A DNA stretch of 64,000 bases from Coriobacteriaceae bacterium (GTDB lineage: Bacteria > Actinomycetota > Coriobacteriia > Coriobacteriales > Coriobacteriaceae): contig CABJEP010000001.1 in NCBI GenBank assembly GCA_902364645.1, forward strand, positions 178,375-242,374. Reading direction: 5' to 3'. The notes below the pieces were generated by a model that had not been told where the DNA came from, made no database searches, and saw only the letters and a program-made list of their open reading frames with translations. A program made the position numbers and the translations under genes. How positions within the stretch are numbered: the first letter of the stretch is position 1; every line of letters begins with the position of its first letter. Below are positions 1 to 9,563 of the stretch, in pieces.

Positions 1-1907
1 GACGTGGCGGCATAGACCACGGCCACGCCGTTCTCGACGCGAATCTTGCAGCGGCCGGCGTCGGGCAGGCCCACGCCCACACCGGCATTCTTCATGGCGC
101 AGGCGATACCGGCATGTCCGGGATGCGCGTAGTAGGCATCCTTGACCTCGAGCAGCGTCTCCTTCAGCGCCGTGGAGCAGTCGGCAATCTGGCCGTTGGG
201 CAAAACCTCGCCCGGCTCGATGGCGTTACGGTAGCGGATCTCCCACGGATCCAAGCCGACCTTCTCGGCAAGCAGGTCGATCAGGCTCTCGAGCGCAAAC
301 TCGGACTGGCAAACGCCAAATCCTCGGTACGCACCGGCGGGCGGGTTGTTGGTGTAGTAGCCAAAGCCACGAATGTCGGTGTTCTGGTACTTGTAGGGAC
401 CAACGGCATGCGTGCAGGCGCGCTCGAGCACCGGGCCGCACAGCGACGCGTAGGCGCCGGTGTCAAAGTTAATCTCGCAGTCCAGGCCGGTAAAGTTGCC
501 CTCGGCGTCGCAACCCAGCGTAAAGGTGCCGTCCATGGCATGACGCTTGGGATGGAACGCGAGCGACTCGGCACGTGTAAGCTTGCACTTCACAGGACGC
601 TGGAACTTATATGCGGCGAGCGCGGCCAGGTGCTGGATGGACACGTCCTCCTTGCCGCCAAAGCCGCCACCCACGAGCATGGTCTCGACGACCACGCGCT
701 CGGGCTCGTTGTCCCAGCCAAACATGTGAGCACACTCTTTGCGCGTATCGTAGGCGCCCTGGTCGGTCGACTGCACCTTGACGCCGTTCTTGTACGGGAA
801 GGCAACGGCGCACTCGGGCTCCAAGAAGGCATGCTCGGTAAAGGGCGTGGTAAAGCGCTGCGTCACGGTAAACGCGCTTTCGGCCAGCGCCTTGGCGGTG
901 TCGCCGCGTGTCACATGGCGGCTCTGGCACACGTTGTCCTTGAGCTCCACCGTGTTGCCAAAGGCAAAGAAGCTGTCGTGCAGGCGCGGGGCGTCGGCAG
1001 CCTTGGCCTCGGCGATGTTGCGCACGGGCTCCAGCGGCTCGTAATCGATCTTTACGAGCTTCTTGGCCTTCTCGAGCGTCGCCTCGTCCTCAGCGACCAC
1101 CAGCACAATGGCATCGCCCACGCAGCGGGTGATATCACCTTGGGCGATCATGACGTCCCAGTCCTGGATAAGGTGGCCGACCTGGTTGACTGGCACGTCC
1201 TCGGCGCGCAGAATGCCCACCACACCGGGCAGGGCCTCGGCCTTGGAGGTATCGATGGAGAGCACGCGGGCGCGCGGATACTTGGAGCGCACGGCGCTGG
1301 CGTAGGTCAGGCCCGGCTGATCGAGCTCGTCGATGTCGTCGGGGTACTTGCCCTCGCCGAGCACCTTCTTGCGCACGTCGATACGGAAGGCGCGCTTGCC
1401 CACGCCGTAGTCGTCGCCGCGCTCCAAGTCCTCGTCGATCTGCTTTTCGCCGCGGAGCACCGCGGCCGCCAGCGAAATGCCCTCGATGATCTTTTTGTAG
1501 CCAGTGCAACGGCAGACGTTGCCGCGTATGGCGTACTTGATCTGCTCCTCGGTAGGCTCGGGATCCTCGGCGATGAGCGCTGCACCCGCCATGACCATGC
1601 CGGGGATGCAAAAACCGCACTGCACGGCGCCCACGGCGCCAAAGGCGTACACAAAGGCCTCGCGCACGTCCTCGGGCAGGCCCTCGACGGTCACGATATT
1701 GCGGCCGGCGGCAAGCGCGGTGGTCAGTACGCAGGCTTTGACGGCCGCACCGTCCACATGGATGGTGCAGGTGCCGCAGGCGCCCTCGGAGCAGCCATCC
1801 TTGGCGGAATGGATGTGTAGGTCATCGCGCAGATAGCGCAGCAACGGTTTGTTTTGGGTCGTCGTGTGCTCGACGCCGTTAACGGTAAAAGTGAATTCCT
1901 GTGCCAT
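1..1907 (-). CDS. Selenium-dependent-type molybdenum hydroxylase (xanthine dehydrogenase XdhD/XdhE-like), 3' end outside window
   Basis: Partial: about 635 codons are visible and the C-terminus lies beyond the left edge. The N-terminal 150 residues carry two [2Fe-2S] domains: a plant-type ferredoxin motif (C39, then EGACGTC, C59) and a second motif with QCGFC and CRCTGY. The molybdopterin-binding domain follows directly, with GGGFGGKED and AYRGFG motifs, and there is no FAD domain. This two-in-one layout matches the E. coli XdhD / Se-dependent hydroxylase group, whose members hydroxylate purines or related heterocycles. The start is ATG at 1907, preceded by GAAGGGA. It is the last visible gene of a run after YgfK and a polyferredoxin, which probably exchange electrons with it. 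Substrate (xanthine, hypoxanthine, urate direction) and the need for labile selenium are inferred from family and neighbours. Confidence 0.85.
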   Translation of the reverse strand, partial: MAQEFTFTVNGVEHTTTQNKPLLRYLRDDLHIHSAKDGCSEGACGTCTIHVDGAAVKACVLTTALAAGRNIVTVEGLPEDVREAFVYAFGAVGAVQCGFCIPGMVMAGAALIAEDPEPTEEQIKYAIRGNVCRCTGYKKIIEGISLAAAVLRGEKQIDEDLERGDDYGVGKRAFRIDVRKKVLGEGKYPDDIDELDQPGLTYASAVRSKYPRARVLSIDTSKAEALPGVVGILRAEDVPVNQVGHLIQDWDVMIAQGDITRCVGDAIVLVVAEDEATLEKAKKLVKIDYEPLEPVRNIAEAKAADAPRLHDSFFAFGNTVELKDNVCQSRHVTRGDTAKALAESAFTVTQRFTTPFTEHAFLEPECAVAFPYKNGVKVQSTDQGAYDTRKECAHMFGWDNEPERVVVETMLVGGGFGGKEDVSIQHLAALAAYKFQRPVKCKLTRAESLAFHPKRHAMDGTFTLGCDAEGNFTGLDCEINFDTGAYASLCGPVLERACTHAVGPYKYQNTDIRGFGYYTNNPPAGAYRGFGVCQSEFALESLIDLLAEKVGLDPWEIRYRNAIEPGEVLPNGQIADCSTALKETLLEVKDAYYAHPGHAGIACAMKNAGVGVGLPDAGRCKIRVENGVAVVYAAT

Positions 1908-1919
1908 GGTGATTCCCTT

Positions 1920-2399
1920 CTACACGCCGGCGGCGATGCCGGTGCGGTCGTGAATGGCGCCATGCGGGCAGACGACAGCGCACATGCCGCACGACAGGCA
2001 GTCCGTGCCGTCGATATGGGCGCAGTTGTCCTCGATGCGGATTGCGCCGGCAGGGCACTTTTTGGCGCACATGCCGCAACCGATGCAGCTCGTGTCGCAG
2101 ATCTTGCGAGCGATGGCGCCCTTATCGGTGTTGTTGCAGCGCACCAGAATGTTCTGGTAGCCGGGGACGAAGGCAATCACGCGCTGCGGGCACGCCATGC
2201 CGCACAGGCCACAACCCGTGCACTTAGAACGATCCACGCGGGCGATGCCATCGACCAGAGCAATGGCGCCGTGAGGGCAGGCCGTGACGCAGGCGCCACA
2301 GCCAATGCAGCCTTCGCTGCAGCGGGCGTCGCCGCCTGCGGAAGTACAGCCGCTTCCGCAGGCAACGTAGGCCACGTTATGTTGAATGGATTTGGCCAT
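1920..2399 (-). CDS. Polyferredoxin with four [4Fe-4S] motifs
   Basis: 159 residues with four CxxCxxCxxxCP-type motifs (CIGCGACVTACP, CTGCGLCGMACP, CIGCGMCAKKCP, CLSCGMCAVVCP), spaced like tandem bacterial-type ferredoxin domains in RnfB C-termini. An extra N-terminal cysteine cluster (CGSGC) is also present. No membrane segment is visible, so it should be a cytoplasmic electron carrier. It starts 11 bp after ygfK stops and ends 12 bp before the molybdenum hydroxylase starts, so the three are almost certainly one transcript. The likely role is to carry electrons between the YgfK flavoprotein and the hydroxylase. That role is inference from context; the iron-sulfur binding is clear from the motifs. 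Confidence 0.85.
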   Translation of the reverse strand: MAKSIQHNVAYVACGSGCTSAGGDARCSEGCIGCGACVTACPHGAIALVDGIARVDRSKCTGCGLCGMACPQRVIAFVPGYQNILVRCNNTDKGAIARKICDTSCIGCGMCAKKCPAGAIRIEDNCAHIDGTDCLSCGMCAVVCPHGAIHDRTGIAAGV

Positions 2400-2410
2400 A
2401 AGAGACTCGC

Positions 2411-5410
2411 CTATTTCTTAAGAAGGTACGAATAGTTGTCGCGCACGGCCTTGATGGTCAGGCGGACGGCCTCGGGAAGGCCGGTGTTGACGGCATCGAC
2501 CGAGACGGTGCGGACCGTGCCGGCGACGCGGACCTTAAAGTGATCCTCGTCCACGGCCAGGAAGCCCTCGTTCTCGGAGTTCTCCATGTCCTCCTCGCTC
2601 CAGAACAGGGTGAGCTTGTCCTTGTAGGGACGACCCTCCTGGTAGGGGCAGAACACGGCGCAGTTGCCGCACTCGTTGCACATACCATCGACATGGACGA
2701 CCTGATGCTTGGTCAGGCCCGGCACCTTGATGGCAACGTTGGCGCGGTTGGGGCACACGTCGCAGCAGACCTCGCACACCGAGCCGCAGCCCAGGCAGCG
2801 GGTCTTGGTGCAGTTGCGCTTGTCGCGGCACAGCGACCCCTTGCGCTCGTAGCAGGTGTCCTCGCGGCCGGCCTGCTCGTTGCAGTCGGCGTACTTGTTA
2901 AAGTCCACGCCGGCGATGGCGCGGGCGACTTCGGCGGCGTCGGCAATAGCCTCGACCACGGTGGCCGGACCGCGACGGCAATCGCCTGCAGCCCAAACGC
3001 CCTCGACGCCGGTGGAGGTGGCGGCAAGGCGGCCGCGACGGTCGTGCTCGACGCCCGCAGCATCGTACAGGCTGGCATCGATGCCCTCGCCCACGGCGCA
3101 GATCACCGTGGTGGCGGGAAGCTCGACGGTCTCGCCCGTGGCGACGGGGCTGCGGCGGCCGCTTGCATCCGGCTCGCCAAGCTCCATAACGTCGCAGGTC
3201 AGCACGGCGCCGTTGAGTGCCTTGGGCGCCAGCAGCTCGCAGAACTCAACGCCGTCGGCAAGAGCAAGATCGAGCTCTTCCTCGTCGGCGGGCATCTGCT
3301 TCTTGGTGCGGCGATACACCAGGCGCACGTTCTTCACGCCAGCAAGGCGCTTGGCCACGCGGGCCGCGTCCATGGCGGTGTTGCCGGCGCCAATAACCAC
3401 GACGTCCTCGCCCAGTTCGAGCTTCTCGCCCTTCTTGGCGGTCTCGAGGAACTCCAGCACGTCGAGCTCGGCATCCTCGCCCAAGCCCGCAGAGCCGGGC
3501 ATCCAGGCACCGGTGGCCACGACCACGTCGGTAAAGCCCTGGGCCTTGAGCTCTTCAATGGAATCCACGCGGGCGTTGAGCTGCACCTTGGCGCCAAAGG
3601 CCAGGCAGAGCTCGGCATCGTGGGAGATATCGTCGCTCGCAATACGGAACTCGGGGATCACGTGACGGACCACGCCGCCGAGCGAATCGCGGGCCTCAAA
3701 GATGGTGACGGGCACGCCGGCGCGCGTCAGGAAGAACGCCGTCGCCAGACCGGCCGGGCCGCCGCCGATAACGGCAACGTTGCGCTCGCCGTCGTTGGCG
3801 ATGGCCTGGGCGCGCAGCTTGGGCAGCACGGCGGTCATGGCCTCGCGGGCAGCCTTGAGCTTGCTGGCGCGAATCTGGGCGCCCTCGGGCTCGTAGAATG
3901 CGCGCTCGCAGGCACGGCCGCAGGGATGCGGGCAGATGGTGCCGGTAATGAACGGCAGGGCGTTGCGCTCGATAATGATGTTGAGCGCGTCCTCGTAGCG
4001 ACCCTCGTCAACAGCCGCCAGGTAGGCGGGAATATCCTGCTGGATGGGGCAGCTCGTGCGGCACGGCGTGGTAAAGCAGTCGGAAAGCGGGCTCTTGCCG
4101 GCGACCTTGCGGTCGGGCAGCGGACGCAGCGGCTTCTTGTAGAGCGGGTTGGTAAGCGAATCGGTCTGGATCGCGGTCACGGCCTCGAGCGAGACGCCCG
4201 CGAACGGCTTGCCATCCAGGTCGGTAAACTCGCCAGCCATCTGGCTAAAGCGCTCGTAACCGCCGGGTTTGAGCACGTCGGTCGCCAGGGTGACGGGCCA
4301 AATGCCGGCATCGTACAGAGCGCGGATGTTGTAGACCGTGGCACCACCGGAGTAGCTGATGCGCAGCTTGCCATCGAACTGCTCGGTAATGCGGCGGGCA
4401 GCCTCGATGGTCAGCGAGAACAGTGAACGGCCCGACATGTACATCTCGGTGGAAGGTAGCTCGTCCCTCGTCACGTCGACGGGGAACGTGTTGGTCAGCT
4501 TGACACCAAACTCCAGGCCGTGCTCGGCGCACAGGGCAATCAGGCGCTCGAACATGGGCACGGCGTCGGCCCACTGCAGGTCCTCGCGGAAGTGTGTGTC
4601 ATCGAAGACGATGTAGTCAAAGCCCAGCTCGTTGAGGCGCTGGCGGGCAAACTCATAGCCCAGCAGCGTGGGGTTGCACTTGATGTAGGTGTTGAGGCCC
4701 TTCTCGGTGATCAGATAGGTCGCGATGCGCTCGATCTCCGCCGGCGGGCAGCCATGCAGCGTTGACTCGGTAATGGAGTTGGAAACGCGCGCCGGGATGG
4801 ACTCGACAAACGCGGCATCGACATGCTCAAACTTGTCCAGGTTGGCAAGCGCCCATGCGCGGCACTCGTTCCAGACGTCGGAGCCGCTGGCATCCTTCAT
4901 GCCCTCGATGTAGGCATCGACCTTGGGGCTCTTAATACCCTCCAGGTCATAGCCCACGGACATGTTGAAGACAAAGCCGTCCGGGCTGCCCAGACCATAC
5001 TCGCGAGCGATGAGGTGACATGCGAACCATGCCTTCACGTACTCGGCAAAAGCCTGCGGAACCTCGAGCTCGGTCGACCACTCGCAGTTGTAGCACTCGT
5101 CCTGCGCCACGATGCAGGGCTTGTTCACACACTTGGAGAGCTCCTCGCCGTCCATAACCTGAACGGTCTTGAGTTCAAAGAAGCGGGAACCGGCCACGTA
5201 GGATGCCACGATGTTCTGGGCAAGCTGCGTGTTGGGGCCGGCGGCCGGGCCAAACGGAGTCTCGATGCGCTCGTCAAAAATGGGAAGCGCACCCTCCTGG
5301 TTGGTCGTGACCATCTTGCGCACGCCAAAGATGGCGTCCTGGGTCTTGTGCTCCTCGATGATCCAGTTCATCAGCTGCGAAAACGGGATCGGCCTCATGA
5401 TGTCGCTCAT
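2411..5410 (-). CDS. ygfK: YgfK-type iron-sulfur flavoprotein (putative selenate reductase subunit)
   Basis: 999 residues from ATG 5410, chosen because AGGAG lies 6-8 bases upstream; the frame is open a further 41 codons but those are Arg-rich and unlike the family. Domains in order: an N-terminal dihydroorotate dehydrogenase-like barrel (residues 1-430), a GltB/GltD-like NAD(P)/FAD domain with VAVIGGGPAGLA and VVVIGAGNTAMDAA dinucleotide motifs, and a C-terminal cysteine-rich region with CLGCGSVCEVC and CNECGNCAVFCPY clusters. This matches YgfK, named a putative selenate reductase but repeatedly found in anaerobic purine/urate-degradation gene sets. It is the first gene of the ygfK-polyferredoxin-hydroxylase run. 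The biochemical reaction is not established from sequence. Confidence 0.9.
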   Translation of the reverse strand: MSDIMRPIPFSQLMNWIIEEHKTQDAIFGVRKMVTTNQEGALPIFDERIETPFGPAAGPNTQLAQNIVASYVAGSRFFELKTVQVMDGEELSKCVNKPCIVAQDECYNCEWSTELEVPQAFAEYVKAWFACHLIAREYGLGSPDGFVFNMSVGYDLEGIKSPKVDAYIEGMKDASGSDVWNECRAWALANLDKFEHVDAAFVESIPARVSNSITESTLHGCPPAEIERIATYLITEKGLNTYIKCNPTLLGYEFARQRLNELGFDYIVFDDTHFREDLQWADAVPMFERLIALCAEHGLEFGVKLTNTFPVDVTRDELPSTEMYMSGRSLFSLTIEAARRITEQFDGKLRISYSGGATVYNIRALYDAGIWPVTLATDVLKPGGYERFSQMAGEFTDLDGKPFAGVSLEAVTAIQTDSLTNPLYKKPLRPLPDRKVAGKSPLSDCFTTPCRTSCPIQQDIPAYLAAVDEGRYEDALNIIIERNALPFITGTICPHPCGRACERAFYEPEGAQIRASKLKAAREAMTAVLPKLRAQAIANDGERNVAVIGGGPAGLATAFFLTRAGVPVTIFEARDSLGGVVRHVIPEFRIASDDISHDAELCLAFGAKVQLNARVDSIEELKAQGFTDVVVATGAWMPGSAGLGEDAELDVLEFLETAKKGEKLELGEDVVVIGAGNTAMDAARVAKRLAGVKNVRLVYRRTKKQMPADEEELDLALADGVEFCELLAPKALNGAVLTCDVMELGEPDASGRRSPVATGETVELPATTVICAVGEGIDASLYDAAGVEHDRRGRLAATSTGVEGVWAAGDCRRGPATVVEAIADAAEVARAIAGVDFNKYADCNEQAGREDTCYERKGSLCRDKRNCTKTRCLGCGSVCEVCCDVCPNRANVAIKVPGLTKHQVVHVDGMCNECGNCAVFCPYQEGRPYKDKLTLFWSEEDMENSENEGFLAVDEDHFKVRVAGTVRTVSVDAVNTGLPEAVRLTIKAVRDNYSYLLKK

Positions 5411-5558
5411 AGTGAGCTCCTCTCTGTAACGCCCGGCGAGACCGCGCGGCGGGCGCAAATACGGTGTAGCGCTAGCACAGCGCCGGCGACCCCGCGGAGG
5501 CCGCCTATGCGCGTGTCGGATGCGGCGAAACATCCGACACGCGTGAATCTACTTGTAA

Positions 5559-6914
5559 TTAGTAAGTGCGATCGTTGAGCGTGCTCCAGAGCTTCTTGGA
5601 CTCAGCCATGGTCCACGCATTGATCTTTTCCTCATCAATGCCAACGAACTCGCGATCCTTGTACAGGACGCGGCCGTTGATGATGGTGGTGCGGCAGTTT
5701 TTGCCCATCATGCCAAAGAGCATGTGGCCGTCGATGTTCTCCTCGCTCAGCGGCGTAAAGGGCTTGTAGTCCATAACGATGACGTCGGCAGCGGCGCCGG
5801 CCTCGAGCACACCGAGCTTGCGATCGAAGTACTTGCTGGCCATCTTGGCGTTGTTCTCGAACAGCATGGTCATGGCCTCGCACCAGCCCACGTTGGGCAT
5901 GGCGGCGTTGTGGCGCTGAATGATCAGGAAAACCTTGAGGCTCTCGAGCATATCGTGGGTGTAGGCGTCGGTGCCCATGCACACGGGGATACCGCGGCGG
6001 AAGAACTCGAGCACGGGGGCGCAGCCCACGGCGTTGCCCATATTGGATTCGGGGTTGTTGACCAGCCAGGTGCCGGACTCCTTGACGATATCCATCTCGG
6101 CGGGCGTCACGTGGATGCAGTGGCCAAGCATGGTGTCGGGACCCAGCAGGTTGTGCTGCAGCAGGCGCTCGACAGGGCTGATGCCACCGCGGTTGAGGCG
6201 GGAGTCCCACACGTCATTCATGCCCTCGCACACATGGATGTGGAAGCCGGTCAGGCCGTTGTTGGCCTCGGCCATCTTGTCCATGGTCTCGTCCGAAAGC
6301 GTAAAGGTGGCGTGACCGCCAAACATGGCGGCGATCATATGATTGTCGTTATCGCGACGCTCCTTGGCGGCCCACTGGGCAAATTCGGCGTTCTCGGCAA
6401 TGGTCTGGTCGCATTTTTTCTGGCCGCGGCGATCGGAGACCTCGTAGCACAGGCACGAACGCATGCCCAGCTCCTGAGCGGCGTCCTTAATGGTAAAGAG
6501 GCTGCCCGGGATCTCGCAGAAGCTCGCGTGGTGATCGAAAATCGTGGTGACGCCATCGCGGATGGAGTCCAGAATCGTGGCATAGGCGCTGGCCTTGGTG
6601 CCGTCGAGCGTCAGGTTGTCGTCGATCTTCCACCACTGCTGCTCAAGATTCTCCAGGAAGTTGGTGGGATTGCAGCCCTTAATGGCAAGGCCGCGGGCCA
6701 GACCCGAGTAGATGTGGGTGTGGCAGTTGATGAGTCCGGGCATGATGAGGTTGCCCCGGGCGTCGACGTACTCGGCATCCGGGTACTTGGCCTTGAGCTC
6801 GCACTCGGGGCCCACTTCGACGATCGTATCTCCGTCAATGGCGACCGCACCGTTGGGGATGAACGGGGCCTGAGCGTTGCGGGTAAAGACGGAACCGTTA
6901 GCGACCAGAAGCAT
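5559..6914 (-). CDS. ssnA: SsnA-type amidohydrolase (aminohydrolase)
   Basis: 451 residues of the cytosine-deaminase/atrazine chlorohydrolase-like amidohydrolase fold. Metal ligands are visible as HTH near residue 65, GFHIHVCEG and GHCIHV in the middle, and GTDAYTHD towards the C-terminus. Start ATG 6914 is preferred because AAGGGAG sits 7 bases upstream and SsnA proteins begin with a similar hydrophobic strand; an ATG at 6932 in the same frame is possible. SsnA co-occurs with ygfK and selenium-type hydroxylases and is proposed to hydrolyse a purine-derived intermediate. The downstream gap to ygfK is 148 bp, so it may be co-transcribed or have a separate promoter. Confidence 0.88.
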   Translation of the reverse strand: MLLVANGSVFTRNAQAPFIPNGAVAIDGDTIVEVGPECELKAKYPDAEYVDARGNLIMPGLINCHTHIYSGLARGLAIKGCNPTNFLENLEQQWWKIDDNLTLDGTKASAYATILDSIRDGVTTIFDHHASFCEIPGSLFTIKDAAQELGMRSCLCYEVSDRRGQKKCDQTIAENAEFAQWAAKERRDNDNHMIAAMFGGHATFTLSDETMDKMAEANNGLTGFHIHVCEGMNDVWDSRLNRGGISPVERLLQHNLLGPDTMLGHCIHVTPAEMDIVKESGTWLVNNPESNMGNAVGCAPVLEFFRRGIPVCMGTDAYTHDMLESLKVFLIIQRHNAAMPNVGWCEAMTMLFENNAKMASKYFDRKLGVLEAGAAADVIVMDYKPFTPLSEENIDGHMLFGMMGKNCRTTIINGRVLYKDREFVGIDEEKINAWTMAESKKLWSTLNDRTY

Positions 6915-6928
6915 GGATGCTCCCTTCG

Positions 6929-6960
6929 ACATCAGAGGCGGGGTTTGACACCTCTGACAT
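6929..6960. repeat. Inverted repeat between permease and ssnA
   Basis: TCAGAGG (6932-6938) and CCTCTGA (6951-6957) form a 7-bp stem with a 12-base loop, extended by near-matching GACA/ACAT flanks. It lies in the short leader just upstream of the ssnA start, so it could be an operator or a leader hairpin. No poly-T tract follows, so it is not a convincing terminator. Confidence 0.35.
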
Positions 6961-7109
6961 GGCGGAGTGCGAAGCGCCGGCCTACACCGGAAACGGGCCC
7001 TCTCCCGTCAACGCTTCACCAAAGGGACAAACCCTTTGAAGTGCGGCTTGGCGCCGTATGACGTCGGCGGACGAGGCGATGCGCCCGCCGACGAATAGCA
7101 CCGAATTGG

Positions 7110-8504
7110 TTACTTCTTGCTCTCGGGCAAGACCAGATCCACGGCAGCGTCCTTGGCAGCATCGATGTGCTGAGCCACAACCGGCGTCTGCGGAAGAATC
7201 AGGTTAAGGACAATGGCCATGATGGCGGTGGGGGTTACGGCATTGGAGCCGATGACGGTGGACACCCAGGCGGGCATGCCCTCGCCGGCAAGGCAACCGC
7301 TGGCCATCCAGATACCCAGGCCAAAGACGACGGAGGTACCGACGATGGTGGTGGTGCGCTGCGTGAGGCCCTCGCGGGTGAACATGCGCACGCCGTTCAT
7401 GGTGATGGTGCCAAAGACGCCGACGGTCGCGCCGCCGATGACGGGCTGCGGGATAGCGGAAAGGACGGCAGAGAGCTGCGGGAACAGACCGGCGATGGCA
7501 AAGACGGCAGCGATGATCACAAAGACCCACTTGTTGACGACCTTGTTGGAGCAGATGATGCCCACGTTCTGGCCAAGGGCGCTGGTGGGAAGACCGCCCA
7601 GCAGGCCGCCGACCATAGAGGTGAGGCCCTGGGACACGATAGCGCCGGAGAGCTCGCGCTCGGTGGGCATACGGTCGATGGAGCCCAGGCAGGCGGCGGA
7701 GACGTCACCGATAACCTGGATGGCAACCATGGGGAACACGACGGCGAGGGTAATGCAGACCTCGGGATCAAACTCGAGCGCATAGGGCATGAGCTTGGGA
7801 AGGGCGAAGACCTGAGCGGTGGCGACGCTGGAGAAGTCGATCATGCCAAAGGGAATCGAAACGATCATGCCGACGATCATGCCAAAGAACACGGATCCCA
7901 GCTTGAGCGTGCCCTTGCCAAAGTTGGCGAGCGCAAAGACCACGGCGAAGGTGATGAGAGCGACGCACCACGCCTGCGGGGTGCCCCACAGCGGCGTGCC
8001 CATGCCACCGGCCATGTACTTAACGGCCGTGGGATAAAGAGAGACGCCAATGGAGAAGATGACCGTACCGGTCACGACGGGCGGGAACAGCCACTTGATC
8101 TTGCTGTAAGCCAGACCAAAGAGGACCGCGACGGCGCCGCCGACGATCTCGCCGCCCAGCAGCGCACCAAAGCTAAAGCCCGAGGCACCCATGGCCTGCA
8201 GGGCCGGCAGGAACGCGAACGAAACGCCCATGACGATGGGCAGACCGCCGCCGATGCGACGGAAGGGAGCGAAGGCCTGGAGGGCCGTATCGATTGCCGA
8301 AAGAATGAGCGCGACCTGGATGATGTCGGTGCTCTGCTGGCTATTAAAGCCGTAGACGCCGGCCATGATGACCGCCGGGGTAATGATGCCGGCAAACGAT
8401 GCCAGTACGTGCTGAAGGGCACACGGGATCATTTCCTTAACGGGAGGCATGCCTTCACGAGTGAACAGGGCTTCAGTGCCGTTCGTAACCGTCTCCTGGG
8501 TCAT
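7110..8504 (-). CDS. NCS2-family purine (uracil/xanthine/urate) permease
   Basis: 464 residues with about 12-14 hydrophobic segments starting around residue 30. Typical NCS2 landmarks are the early LQHVLASFAGIITPAVI segment and the SALGQNVGIICSNKVVNK signature. Members are proton or sodium symporters for uracil, xanthine or urate. It lies upstream of ssnA on the same strand (195-bp gap) and head-to-head with the YheO-type regulator, so it probably imports the substrate for this island. Xanthine or urate is more likely than uracil because of the neighbours; the sequence alone does not decide. The start is ATG at 8504. Confidence 0.88.
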   Translation of the reverse strand: MTQETVTNGTEALFTREGMPPVKEMIPCALQHVLASFAGIITPAVIMAGVYGFNSQQSTDIIQVALILSAIDTALQAFAPFRRIGGGLPIVMGVSFAFLPALQAMGASGFSFGALLGGEIVGGAVAVLFGLAYSKIKWLFPPVVTGTVIFSIGVSLYPTAVKYMAGGMGTPLWGTPQAWCVALITFAVVFALANFGKGTLKLGSVFFGMIVGMIVSIPFGMIDFSSVATAQVFALPKLMPYALEFDPEVCITLAVVFPMVAIQVIGDVSAACLGSIDRMPTERELSGAIVSQGLTSMVGGLLGGLPTSALGQNVGIICSNKVVNKWVFVIIAAVFAIAGLFPQLSAVLSAIPQPVIGGATVGVFGTITMNGVRMFTREGLTQRTTTIVGTSVVFGLGIWMASGCLAGEGMPAWVSTVIGSNAVTPTAIMAIVLNLILPQTPVVAQHIDAAKDAAVDLVLPESKK

Positions 8505-8856
8505 TTGACCACCAATCCTCGAAATAGTTGTTTTCGCATCTAACGCTCTATTGTGACGCAGTGCGGGGTTGAGGTTGTGCCTTCGTTGGATATCGTATTA
8601 AAGATGATTCTCATTCTCAATAATAATTTTTTGTTATCAGACTATTCTTAAGCTGAGACAATGCATTTCCGCAGGTCAGGAAAGTGTCTGGTCAAAATAA
8701 CATCTAACTTTTCTTTTGGTCGACCGTTTACCGCCAAATTCCTACCGTTCGTCTGTATTACGCAATGTACCTGCGAATATGCGAGATGAGAAATGGCGTG
8801 TTACCATGAGAAAAAATTGTTATGAACATTTCCGATTTCACCCCAAGGAGTTGCCC
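8505..8856. promoter_or_regulatory. AT-rich divergent promoter region, permease / YheO regulator
   Basis: A 352-bp region markedly richer in A+T than its surroundings separates the two divergent genes, so promoters for both should lie here. I cannot assign a confident -35/-10 pair. A stretch at 8604-8622 (ATGATTCTCATTCTCAATA) resembles a Fur-type hexamer array but is weak. The open frame that begins at 8716 is not used: it lacks a ribosome site. Confidence 0.4.
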
Positions 8857-9513
8857 GTGAACGAGACCGTACGTCGCTTTTTGCCGATGGTCGATTTCCT
8901 GGAGCAGATACTCGGCAAGAACAGCGAAATCGTGCTGCACGATTTCTCGGATCCCGACCACGCCATTGTCGATATTCGCAACGGCATCGTGAGCGGCCGC
9001 AAGGTCGGCGGCCCCGCCACCGATCTGGCACTCAAGATCATGCACGACGCCAAGTATCGCGACCTGCCGTTTATTACGGGCTATGAAGGGCGCGGCGCCG
9101 GTGGCAAGACGTTGGAGTCCGCGACGTTCTTTATCCGCGAGAATGACGAGATCGTCGGTATGCTCTGTGTCAACACCGACCTCTCGACCGTGCGCTCCAT
9201 CAACACCATGGCGCAGCAGCTCATGGCGTGCTTCGACGCGGCGCCGACGCGCACGGAGCCCGCGTCTATCGAGGTCGAAAGCCTTTCGGAGTCCACACAG
9301 GAGCTCATCGACCGCAGCATTGCCGAGTTGCTGAGCGCGCGCGGGCTGGATGTAGCGTCGCTTGGTCAGAGCGACCGCGTGGACGTCATTCGCCATCTCA
9401 ACGGCAACGGGGTGTTCATGCTCAAGGGCGCCGTAGCCTGCGCTGCCACCGCGCTGGGCATCTCGGAGCCCAGCGTCTACCGCTACCTGCAAAAAGTTCG
9501 CAAGGAAGGCTAA
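8857..9513 (+). CDS. YheO-type PAS/HTH transcriptional regulator
   Basis: 218 residues from GTG 8857, chosen because AAGGAG sits 7 bases upstream and the family's PAS domain begins immediately (frame open upstream to 8716). The N-terminal YheO-like PAS domain shows EIVLHDFSDPDHAIVDI and NGIVSGRKVGGP. The C-terminal HTH_22 domain ends with ATALGISEPSVYRYLQKVRK, the recognition helix region. It is divergent from the purine permease and is therefore the likely local regulator of the purine genes, sensing a small molecule through the PAS domain. The ligand is unknown. It ends at a strong bidirectional terminator. Confidence 0.85.
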   Translation: MNETVRRFLPMVDFLEQILGKNSEIVLHDFSDPDHAIVDIRNGIVSGRKVGGPATDLALKIMHDAKYRDLPFITGYEGRGAGGKTLESATFFIRENDEIVGMLCVNTDLSTVRSINTMAQQLMACFDAAPTRTEPASIEVESLSESTQELIDRSIAELLSARGLDVASLGQSDRVDVIRHLNGNGVFMLKGAVACAATALGISEPSVYRYLQKVRKEG

Positions 9514-9563
9514 CGAGCAAAAAGGCTGCCCTTGGTGGCTCCACAAGTGATCCGTCGCTTGAC

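Noticed and set aside
114..1820. Long plus-strand open frame antisense to the molybdenum hydroxylase gene
   Set aside because: The minus strand encodes clear hydroxylase motifs; the plus frame is a G+C-bias shadow with no domain or ribosome site.
2540..4426. 628-codon plus-strand frame antisense to ygfK
   Set aside because: Same reason: repetitive Ala/Gly/His composition and no recognisable motif.
8604..8622. Fur box upstream of the purine permease
   Set aside because: Only a partial match to the hexamer consensus and no iron-related gene beside it.
8716..8856. Longer N-terminus for the YheO-type regulator
   Set aside because: GTG 8857 has a strong AAGGAG and matches the family start; the upstream part is AT-rich promoter DNA.
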